Positions 1-5,423 of a stretch of 5,423 nucleotides of DNA are shown one piece after another. The DNA comes from Thermoplasmata archaeon. GTDB taxonomy: Archaea > Thermoplasmatota > Thermoplasmata > JAGHBH01. Under the pieces are notes generated by a model, which saw only the letters and a list, made by a program, of their open reading frames with translations, had not been told where the DNA came from and did no database searches. Each line of letters begins with the position of its first letter. The stretch's first letter is position 1. The DNA is taken from contig DAOVJP010000114.1 of assembly GCA_030673205.1 (NCBI GenBank), forward strand, positions 1-5,423, read 5' to 3'. Made by a program: the position numbers and the translations under genes.

Positions 1-314
1 AGAACATAGTCCTCCCTGTACCCGTCCAACACCTCTTTGACGTCCTTGGCGTGGAGGGCCAACATGTCCGCGGCGGCCACTTGAGCCCCATTAGGTCCGA
101 GGTTATGGTCCTCCATGACCTGGGCCACATTTATCCACTCTCGGATGTCCACATCCGGCGTGTAAGGAAGGCTGTCCACTCCTGGATCCAGGTTGAAGAC
201 CGTGGTGGCTATGCCAGTCCGCTGGCACCATTCTTTGAAGGCACCGACCAAGGTGCTCTTTCCGCTTCCGGCGGTACCGACAAAATATACATATACTGGG
301 CTCTGGGCATCCAT
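1..314 (-). CDS. GPN-loop GTPase, N-terminal part (cut by window edge)
   Basis: The minus strand is open from an ATG at 314 to the window edge and gives 104 complete residues. A P-loop GTAGSGKST lies at residues 13-21. It is followed by NLDPG (41-45), the stretch DVDIREWI (54-61) and the family's defining Gly-Pro-Asn at 73-75, in LGPNGA. This order is that of GPN-loop GTPases (the archaeal PAB0955 / eukaryotic Gpn1-3 family). In known members the GPN loop of one subunit reaches into the active site of the other in a homodimer. The eukaryotic members help assemble or import RNA polymerase II; the archaeal role is poorly defined. The start is supported by a strong Shine-Dalgarno sequence 8 bases upstream. 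The gene begins 61 bases after the leucyl-tRNA synthetase stop on the same strand, so co-transcription is likely. The G3 to G5 motifs and the C-terminus lie outside the window. The family call is firm; the paralogue is not resolved. Confidence 0.93.
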   Translation of the reverse strand, partial: MDAQSPVYVYFVGTAGSGKSTLVGAFKEWCQRTGIATTVFNLDPGVDSLPYTPDVDIREWINVAQVMEDHNLGPNGAQVAAADMLALHAKDVKEVLDGYREDYV

Positions 315-321
315 ATCTATT

Positions 322-328
322 TCCTCCT
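322..328 (-). promoter_or_regulatory. Shine-Dalgarno site of the GPN-loop GTPase gene
   Basis: AGGAGGA on the minus strand, with GGAGG ending 8 bases before the ATG at 314. It fixes that start codon. It contrasts with the two divergent genes at the centre of the window, which have no such site. This agrees with translation of this gene as an internal cistron of a longer mRNA, using SD-led rather than leaderless initiation. Confidence 0.8.
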
Positions 329-335
329 ATTGTTT

Positions 336-362
336 ATCGCTATCTCTCTGATCGCTATTTCT
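336..362. repeat. Short direct repeat in the leuS-GTPase gap
   Basis: On the plus strand ATCGCTATCTCT (336-347) recurs as ATCGCTATTTCT (351-362), with one mismatch in 12 and a 15-base period. It fills part of the 61-base gap between the synthetase stop and the GTPase start. The core ATCGCTAT also occurs just upstream of the ABC-F start (3400-3407) and once inside the synthetase gene (3085-3092). No function can be assigned; it may be chance in an A/T-richer gap. Confidence 0.4.
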
Positions 363-375
363 CTATCCTTCCCTA

Positions 376-3258
376 TCACTCCACATATATGGCTGGTCTT
401 CGCGGAGCCGCATGTCTGGCCTTGTTGGCCGGGTCCTCCATCCCTTCCTCCGCTCCATATATCTCCACGGTGCAGCCATACTCCTTCTCCAGGAACGGTA
501 TCGTTGCCTGCAGATATGCTTTTTCGTCCACAGGGGCGAGCAACGCCTCCGCCACCTGCCCAACCAGTTTCCTGGCATCCTTCGCTATGGAGGAGACATA
601 TTGCGACACGGCCTTTCCATTCCTTTTGAGCGTAGGCTCCTCATTCAAGAGTCTCTTTATTATGGGACCGGGGTTCGTATCCCCGGAGTCCAACACCATA
701 CGCAGGGCGGTGTGTTTCCACGGGGGAGCGGTGTACAATACGAGCCTTTTTGGCTGTATCCTGGTGACCTTGAGTATCTGGTTTATATCCTCCATGGTGG
801 AGCGTAAGAGATCCTCGGCAGCCAGCGTGGTGCCGTCCGGTCCTTCCACATCGGGCAGGGGCTCCATGGATACGAATCCCTTTCTCCCCAACGCTTCCCA
901 CATCTCTTCGGCCAGGTGTGGTGTGAAGGGAGACATCAATAGTACCAGGGTCTGGGAGGACCTAGCTAGAAGTTCCGCGTTCTTTCCCCCCCTCTTCAGA
1001 TACCATCTGATATCGGCGGGCAGGTCTATGTAGACAGCGTTGGTGGCCTTGCGGAGGTCGAAGGCGTCCATGGCATCTTCCACTGCGGCCACGTGGAGGG
1101 CTAGTCTGCTCTCCAGCCAGCCATCTACCGGCCCTTCTCCTCCTTCTATGTCGCCCAGCTGTTCGATGAGGGATAAGAGCTTCTCCAAACGGCCCTTGTA
1201 GGTCATCACCAGCCCCTCATCCCATTCCACGTCTACGAAAGGAGAACCGCTGTTGCAGTAGAACAACCTCATGGCATCCACTCCGAAATGCTCCGCCGCA
1301 TCTGGGATCGGTTCCGCCCCTCCCTTGGACTTTGATATCTTGCTCCCCTTTCCGACTATGTACCAGTGGGCGAATATGCCCTGGGGCCATTTGGCCTTCG
1401 GCAAGAGGGCCACATGGTTCATTAGGAAAACGGGAAAATGAACGGTCATATGCTCCTTCCCGCCCAGGTTTATGTCCAATGGGTACCAATAATCAACATC
1501 CTTTCTTATTCTGTCCAACAGGTTGACGGATAGCCCGGTCTCCCGTGCTACTTCCTCCACCGTGCATTTGCCCAGGTACACATGGTCGAAGAAGGCTGGA
1601 ACCATGTTCTCCTCCTTCACCTCCCCGGAGTTCACATATTTAGCTATGAGATCGTAGATGGGGTACAATGTGCTATCACTGATGGGCTCTATTATCCATT
1701 TGTCATCCAGGGGGAATCGAGTGCCGAGCCAGCTTCCCATGCGTACACAGGCCCGTTCCTGGAACCAATCCAAGGTGCCCGGGAGATTGTCGTAGAACTC
1801 CCTTGGCCGTATGTTCATCTCTGCGGCCGCGTCCTTGCTCTTCTTAGTCCACTCCTCGTCACTGTACCGTATGAACCACTGGTCGTCTATGCGCTTGACC
1901 ACGACCCGGGCGCCGCATCTGCAAAGCACCTCTTCGGAGAGGTCATGCATCACAAGGGCATTGCCTGCTTCCAACATGGCCTCCTTCATCCTTTCCTTTG
2001 CCTCTTCCACCCGCATGTTGGCATACGGGCCCGCATTCTCCATCATGACGCCGGTGTGGAAACCGAGCTTGTACACCTCTTTCTTTGCCTCATCCAGCTT
2101 TGCCTCGTCGGCCTGGCTCTCTATTCCCATGCGCTCGCATATTTCGAGGGCGGGAAGGGGGCCGTAGCCTTTGCTCTTGATTATGGGGATGGGCTCTATA
2201 CCCTGTACCACATCCCGGTCCAGGCCGTATTTGGTGCACATCTTCTCGTCCCTCTGCAGATCGCGGAGGGCTATCCAATCCACGGGGGCGTCGCTGGGCA
2301 CGCTCGTGACCAGGCCCGTGCCGACATCGGGGTCGCAGAACACACTGGGGAGGATGGGAATATCACGCTCCACTCCTGGGGCCAGGCACCATTTGCCCAA
2401 CAATTCCGAGCCCATTATGGTGCCCACCTGTTCCAGGCCATCCACCTGGTATCTGAGCTTCTCCGCGGCCTCCTTGGAGACAAGCCATATCTCTTTCCCG
2501 TCGCTAAGCTTCACATACTCCAGTCCTGGGTCGGCCCAGAAATTCGTCTGGCCATATACTGTCTCGGGTCGCAGCGTGGCGGCCAGGATATAGGTGGGCA
2601 GTGCCTCGCCCAGGTCTATCTTGAACTTCAACAGCGTATACTCCTGCTTCTCCGCCCCTCCGCCCTGCGATATATCCGTCTCAGAGGCGTCCACCGCCAC
2701 AGGTCCGCATGCGGGGCAGAACGTGGCATAATATGGTTTTTGCACCAACAGTCCCTGCTCATGGAGGCATAGGAACTGCCACTGGATGAACCGTTTGTAG
2801 CCAGAGGAAACGGTGGTGGCGAAACGACGCCAATCCGCGAGGAAACCGAAGCGCTTCCAATAATCTTCGACATATACCTCGTTGAAGAAACGCACCACCT
2901 CATCGCTCTCCGCCAGTTTCGGTATCTCTTCCTCCGGACACCTGTTGTCGCGGAGGTACTGGAGCCACATCGGGTCTCCATCCTTCACTTTCTTGGCGAA
3001 GGTAACGCTCACGTTCCCTGTCGCATGGCTGCCCACGGGGAAGAGGACGTTGTACCCCTGCATCCTCTTGTATCTGCAGATAATATCGCTATACGTAAAG
3101 CCGCGCATGTGCCCGACGTGGAGGTAGCCAGATACGCCAGGATAGGCGAAGATGAGGAAGAACTTCTCCCGTCCGTCGGGCTCGGCCTCTCCCAGCTTTG
3201 CCTCTGCCCAGCGGTCCTGCCACTTCTTCTCCACGATGCTATGCTCGTACGTCATCAT
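376..3258 (-). CDS. leuS: Leucyl-tRNA synthetase, archaeal/eukaryotic type
   Basis: A complete 960-residue class I synthetase, close to the usual archaeal length, that attaches leucine to tRNA-Leu in the cytoplasm. The HIGH motif is HVGH at residues 47-50. The KMSKS loop reads KISKS at 640-644, with Met replaced by Ile. The CP1 editing insertion carries TLRPETVYG (228-236) and GTGLVTSVPSDAPVDW (313-328), where D327 is the likely hydrolytic-site aspartate that removes mischarged tRNA. CPAC (181-184) and CRC (446-448) look like two zinc knuckles. Further landmarks are DQWFIRY (459-465), SDSTLYPIY (527-535) and HFPVFLMNH (607-615). An alpha-helical anticodon-binding region follows at about 690-830. 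The C-terminal extension is the part that contacts the long variable arm of tRNA-Leu in archaeal relatives. The start is the first of two adjacent ATGs, 26 bases from a promoter element; the second, at 3255, is also possible. It is divergent from the ABC-F gene and probably co-transcribed with the GPN GTPase. Confidence 0.97.
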   Translation of the reverse strand: MMTYEHSIVEKKWQDRWAEAKLGEAEPDGREKFFLIFAYPGVSGYLHVGHMRGFTYSDIICRYKRMQGYNVLFPVGSHATGNVSVTFAKKVKDGDPMWLQYLRDNRCPEEEIPKLAESDEVVRFFNEVYVEDYWKRFGFLADWRRFATTVSSGYKRFIQWQFLCLHEQGLLVQKPYYATFCPACGPVAVDASETDISQGGGAEKQEYTLLKFKIDLGEALPTYILAATLRPETVYGQTNFWADPGLEYVKLSDGKEIWLVSKEAAEKLRYQVDGLEQVGTIMGSELLGKWCLAPGVERDIPILPSVFCDPDVGTGLVTSVPSDAPVDWIALRDLQRDEKMCTKYGLDRDVVQGIEPIPIIKSKGYGPLPALEICERMGIESQADEAKLDEAKKEVYKLGFHTGVMMENAGPYANMRVEEAKERMKEAMLEAGNALVMHDLSEEVLCRCGARVVVKRIDDQWFIRYSDEEWTKKSKDAAAEMNIRPREFYDNLPGTLDWFQERACVRMGSWLGTRFPLDDKWIIEPISDSTLYPIYDLIAKYVNSGEVKEENMVPAFFDHVYLGKCTVEEVARETGLSVNLLDRIRKDVDYWYPLDINLGGKEHMTVHFPVFLMNHVALLPKAKWPQGIFAHWYIVGKGSKISKSKGGAEPIPDAAEHFGVDAMRLFYCNSGSPFVDVEWDEGLVMTYKGRLEKLLSLIEQLGDIEGGEGPVDGWLESRLALHVAAVEDAMDAFDLRKATNAVYIDLPADIRWYLKRGGKNAELLARSSQTLVLLMSPFTPHLAEEMWEALGRKGFVSMEPLPDVEGPDGTTLAAEDLLRSTMEDINQILKVTRIQPKRLVLYTAPPWKHTALRMVLDSGDTNPGPIIKRLLNEEPTLKRNGKAVSQYVSSIAKDARKLVGQVAEALLAPVDEKAYLQATIPFLEKEYGCTVEIYGAEEGMEDPANKARHAAPRRPAIYVE

Positions 3259-3281
3259 TGATGGGCATGGGGGGATGAGGG

Positions 3282-3290
3282 AAAAAGGTT
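3282..3290 (-). promoter_or_regulatory. Probable leuS promoter (BRE/TATA-like)
   Basis: On the minus strand AACCTTTTT begins 32 bases before the leuS ATG, with the T run centred about 26 bases before it. This is the spacing expected of an archaeal BRE/TATA element if transcription starts at the start codon itself. No Shine-Dalgarno sequence lies in between; that stretch is C-rich. The matching element in front of the divergent gene, at almost the same distance, strengthens the call. The TATA part is weak (only T), so the call remains an inference. Confidence 0.55.
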
Positions 3291-3368
3291 GCGGCGGAGG
3301 CGGCGCCAGGATGACCAGAGGATACCGGGCTGATGGTGGGCACTCTTCTGGAGAGAGGTCAGAGAGGG

Positions 3369-3381
3369 GGATATGATATCC
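3369..3381. promoter_or_regulatory. Palindrome next to the ABC-F promoter, possible operator
   Basis: GGATATGATATCC has two 6-base inverted arms around a central G. It ends 3 bases before the AACC of the ABC-F promoter element. A dimeric regulator bound here could affect basal factor binding. It could equally be an A/T-rich promoter element itself; its ATG at 3373 is not taken as a start codon. Only one copy lies in non-coding sequence here, so the operator role is speculative. Confidence 0.35.
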
Positions 3382-3384
3382 TGT

Positions 3385-3394
3385 AACCTTTTAT
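3385..3394 (+). promoter_or_regulatory. Probable ABC-F gene promoter (BRE/TATA-like)
   Basis: AACCTTTTAT starts 33 bases before the ATG at 3418, with TTTTAT centred 26-27 bases before it. This fits BRE (AACC) plus TATA with the transcript starting at or next to the start codon. No Shine-Dalgarno sequence is present; the 23 bases between the element and the ATG are mostly C and T. The element matches the one in front of leuS in sequence and distance. Confidence 0.6.
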
Positions 3395-3417
3395 CCCCTA
3401 TCGCTATCCCCCCCTCC

Positions 3418-5217
3418 ATGCGTCCTTTCATCAGCGTGAATGAGGTCTCAAAGGCATTCGGGAGCATACCCATCCTTAATAACTCCACATTTGACATATT
3501 CGAGATGGACCGTATCGGTCTTGTCGGGCACAATGGCGTGGGAAAGACCACCCTTCTCAGGCTGATAACGGGAGAAGAAAGGCCAGACATGGGCGATATC
3601 GATATCAAGCCCGGCCTCCAAATAGGATCGCTCACCCAATATTTGGCACAGAACAGCGACGAGACCGTCGCCGAGAATCTGAGAACCTCTGACTATTTGG
3701 CCAGCGTACGGGGGGAACTGGGCGCGATAGAGGCCCGTATGACCGATCCGGAGTTCTATGGGACCGAGGGCTATGAGGATATCATGAGCAGATATGGCGA
3801 GCTCCAGGCCACACTGGGCAAATTCGAGGGAGAGAGGTTTGTGAGCAGGGCGTTGGGACTCCTTGCCAAGCTGGGGCTTGAACCGGACCTGGAACAACCC
3901 ATCGCCACATTGAGTGGAGGAGAACGAAGAAAGCTCGCACTAGCCAAGCTGTTGGTCGCCTCGTCCGACCTGGACATGCTTCTTCTGGACGAACCCACGA
4001 ACCACCTCGACATCGGCACCATAGAGTGGCTGGAGGAGTTTCTGTCCGAGTACAGGGGCAGCATAGTCATAGTCTCGCACGACAGATACCTGCTGGATGA
4101 TACCGTGGATCGCATCTTCGAGATAGAAGATACCCGCCTGCGAACATACGCCGGGGGCTATACCGATTATGTCGAACAGAAGCAAGCGTTCCAATCCATT
4201 AACATGAAAGCATACAAAAAATATGTGAACGAGGTGAAGAGGAACAGGGCGATAATCCAGAAGCTGAAGGGAAGGAACAGATTTGACGCCCAGATAAAGA
4301 GCAGACTCAAACAGATGGACAAGATGGAAAGAGTGGAGGACTCCGTGATAAGGGAGAAGGTTGTGAAATTCAAGTTCAAGGAGGCTGGCGTTCACTCAAG
4401 GAGAGTAATAGATGTAGAGAACATGGCAATGGGCTTTGGGGAACGCACCTTTTTCCGGAGGGCGAACTTCGAGGTGGAGAGGGGCGACAGGATCGGCGTG
4501 ATCGGTCCGAACGGCTGCGGCAAGACCACGCTCTTGAAGCTCCTCCTCGGAGAGGAGAAGCCCACCGCTGGAAAACTGGATATCAGCAGGATGGCAAAAA
4601 TGGGATACTTTGACCAGGGCCACCTATCGTTGGATCCCGAGAACGATCTGATAGAGGAGCTGCAATCGCTCGACAGCACGATCCACGAGTTCGATGCAAA
4701 GGCGCTATTGGGGAGGTTCCTTTTCAAAGGGGACATGATGCGTTATCAGGTCAAGAAGCTCTCCGGAGGAGAAAAGGCCCGCCTGGCCATACTGAAACTC
4801 GTGTTATCCCCATGCAACCTCCTGCTCCTTGACGAGCCGACAAACCACCTGGACATACCAGCCCAGCAGGTAGTGGCCGCAGCACTGAACAGTTACAAGG
4901 GGACGGTCCTCATCATCTCCCACGACAGATATTTCCTGGATTCCGTGGCCAACAAGATACTGAACTTCGCCGGGGATAGCCTGGAGCTGCACACCGGCAA
5001 CTATACCACATATCTCACGAGCACCAAGAGAAGGTCTCTGGAAATGGAGGGGGAGGTGCGGGTCAGATACGCTGTGGAAAAGGGTTTCACGGATTGGAGC
5101 ACGGGGCAGCGTTATAAGATTGGGGAGATGATAGACATCCCCAATAAAGAGCGCGAGAAATTCCGATGGGCCCTGGAGGCCGGGAATCTGGTCCCAGAAT
5201 GGGACAGGAAGGATTGA
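3418..5217 (+). CDS. ABC-F family ATPase with an extra C-terminal domain
   Basis: A 599-residue soluble protein with two ABC ATPase domains in tandem and no membrane segments, the ABC-F layout. Domain 1 has Walker A GHNGVGKT (37-44), Q-loop Q74, signature LSGGE (165-169), Walker B LLLDEPTNHLD (188-198) and switch His 221. A charged linker rich in Lys and Arg (about 260-325) corresponds to the P-site tRNA-interacting motif. Domain 2 has GPNGCGKT (363-370), Q400, LSGGE (448-452), LLLLDEPTNHLD (468-479) and His 502. Both sites look catalytically intact. ABC-F proteins usually act on ribosomes, relieving stalls or giving antibiotic resistance; the role of this archaeal member is inferred. There is no large arm insertion in domain 1. 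About 55 residues after domain 2 (545-599) form an unusual tail instead of the common coiled coil. The ATG at 3418 is preferred over the in-frame one at 3373, which would read through the promoter and palindrome and add 15 residues outside the domain. Confidence 0.95.
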   Translation: MRPFISVNEVSKAFGSIPILNNSTFDIFEMDRIGLVGHNGVGKTTLLRLITGEERPDMGDIDIKPGLQIGSLTQYLAQNSDETVAENLRTSDYLASVRGELGAIEARMTDPEFYGTEGYEDIMSRYGELQATLGKFEGERFVSRALGLLAKLGLEPDLEQPIATLSGGERRKLALAKLLVASSDLDMLLLDEPTNHLDIGTIEWLEEFLSEYRGSIVIVSHDRYLLDDTVDRIFEIEDTRLRTYAGGYTDYVEQKQAFQSINMKAYKKYVNEVKRNRAIIQKLKGRNRFDAQIKSRLKQMDKMERVEDSVIREKVVKFKFKEAGVHSRRVIDVENMAMGFGERTFFRRANFEVERGDRIGVIGPNGCGKTTLLKLLLGEEKPTAGKLDISRMAKMGYFDQGHLSLDPENDLIEELQSLDSTIHEFDAKALLGRFLFKGDMMRYQVKKLSGGEKARLAILKLVLSPCNLLLLDEPTNHLDIPAQQVVAAALNSYKGTVLIISHDRYFLDSVANKILNFAGDSLELHTGNYTTYLTSTKRRSLEMEGEVRVRYAVEKGFTDWSTGQRYKIGEMIDIPNKEREKFRWALEAGNLVPEWDRKD

Positions 5218-5249
5218 AGATCACAGAGGAAAAGAGATCTGAGCGGGGT

Positions 5250-5340
5250 GGGTCGTTTTGAGGCCGGCATGAATTGGAGCGGGTCGATCTGAGGCAGATA
5301 TAGGTCGGAACGGGTCAATCTAGGCCGAAATGGCAAATGG
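5250..5340. repeat. Degenerate 31-base tandem repeat, about three copies
   Basis: Units start at 5250, 5281 and 5312, each with GGGTC, so the period is exactly 31 bases. Units 1 and 2 share GGGTCG at the start, GAGGC at unit positions 11-15 and GGA near the end, about 21 of 31 bases by eye. Unit 3 keeps GGGTC, ATCT and AGGCCG with one deleted base. There are no unique spacers, so this is not a CRISPR array. It lies in the gap between the convergent ABC-F gene and the truncated gene at the right edge. It may be a decayed minisatellite or a 3'-end structure. Confidence 0.5.
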
Positions 5341-5342
5341 CT

Positions 5343-5423
5343 CTACACCACCAGCTCTCCGTCCTTCATCAGCACTTTCTCTTCGCCGCCTTTCTTGCAG
5401 ACGATGGTCGGCCTTTTTATCAG
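5343..5423 (-). CDS. C-terminal fragment of an unidentified protein (cut by window edge)
   Basis: The minus strand is open from the window edge to a TAG at 5345-5343 and gives 26 residues beginning LIKRPTIVCKKGG and ending KDGELVV. About 20 of the 26 codons end in G or C, matching the real genes here, and this supports true coding. The gene would converge on the ABC-F gene with 125 bases between them. The LIKRP(T)IV start followed by a charged turn and a short beta-like end recalls the C-termini of ArsC/Spx-like thioredoxin-fold proteins, but the piece is too short to assign a family. Only the presence of a gene end is proposed. Confidence 0.55.
   Translation of the reverse strand: MIKRPTIVCKKGGEEKVLMKDGELVV

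Noticed and set aside
51..629. A 192-codon open frame on the plus strand across the GTPase and leuS ends
   Set aside because: It is antisense to the GPN GTPase and the leuS C-terminus, both clearly coding. The Pro/Ser/Leu-rich stretch that resembles a membrane segment comes from the A/T-richer gap.
1582..2772. A 396-codon open frame on the plus strand, antisense to leuS
   Set aside because: It lies wholly inside the well-supported leuS gene. Its translation is low-complexity in character (rich in His, Leu, Gly, Tyr) with no recognisable motif, as expected for an antisense shadow of a G/C-ending gene.
3289..3307. GC-rich GCGGCGGAGGCGGCGCC stretch as a hairpin or terminator
   Set aside because: It allows only a short imperfect stem, is followed by no T run on either strand, and sits between two divergent start regions where a terminator would make little sense.
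3373..3417. In-frame upstream ATG at 3373 as the ABC-F start
   Set aside because: It would add 15 residues before the first beta strand of the ABC domain and would place the palindrome and promoter element inside the coding region. The ATG at 3418 begins right at the domain and has proper promoter spacing.
3595..3606. Perfect 12-base palindrome GATATCGATATC
   Set aside because: It lies inside the ABC-F gene and is explained by the codons for Asp-Ile-Asp-Ile. Its likeness to the upstream palindrome at 3369-3381 is probably coincidence.
5112..5336. A 74-codon minus-strand frame starting at TTG
   Set aside because: It is mostly antisense to the ABC-F C-terminus, has no start signal and reads through the degenerate repeats. 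It is treated as non-coding, apart from the amber read-through note.
5250..5340. CRISPR-like array
   Set aside because: The units are directly adjacent, with no unique spacers, and only about two thirds identical.

Overview
The window looks archaeal. Three observations support this. The leucyl-tRNA synthetase is of the archaeal/eukaryotic type. A GPN-loop GTPase, a family of archaea and eukaryotes, sits next to it. The two divergent genes in the middle have no Shine-Dalgarno sequence but share an AACCTTTT element 32-33 bases before their start codons, as expected for a BRE/TATA promoter giving leaderless mRNA. Base composition is moderately GC-rich, with G/C-ending codons and use of AGG and ATA. 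A member of the Thermoplasmata or Methanomassiliicoccales would fit, but that is only a guess from general character.

Layout: positions 1-314 (minus strand) hold the N-terminal 104 residues of a GPN-loop GTPase cut by the window edge. Positions 376-3258 (minus) hold a complete 960-residue leucyl-tRNA synthetase, which lies 61 bases upstream of the GTPase gene and probably shares its transcript; the GTPase has its own strong ribosome binding site. Positions 3259-3417 are a divergent promoter region with two similar promoter elements and a 13-base near-perfect palindrome. Positions 3418-5217 (plus) hold a complete 599-residue ABC-F ATPase. Positions 5218-5342 are a convergent intergenic stretch carrying about three degenerate copies of a 31-base tandem repeat. 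Positions 5343-5423 (minus) hold the last 26 codons of an unidentified gene.

The identifiable genes concern protein synthesis and related core functions: charging of tRNA-Leu, a probable ribosome-associated ABC-F ATPase, and an assembly-type GTPase. I see no mobile element, CRISPR array, tRNA, rRNA or defence system. This is mostly an ordinary housekeeping region. The points worth a second look are the shared promoter architecture, the extra C-terminal domain of the ABC-F protein, the eukaryote-like editing domain and altered KMSKS motif of the synthetase, and the 31-base repeats.
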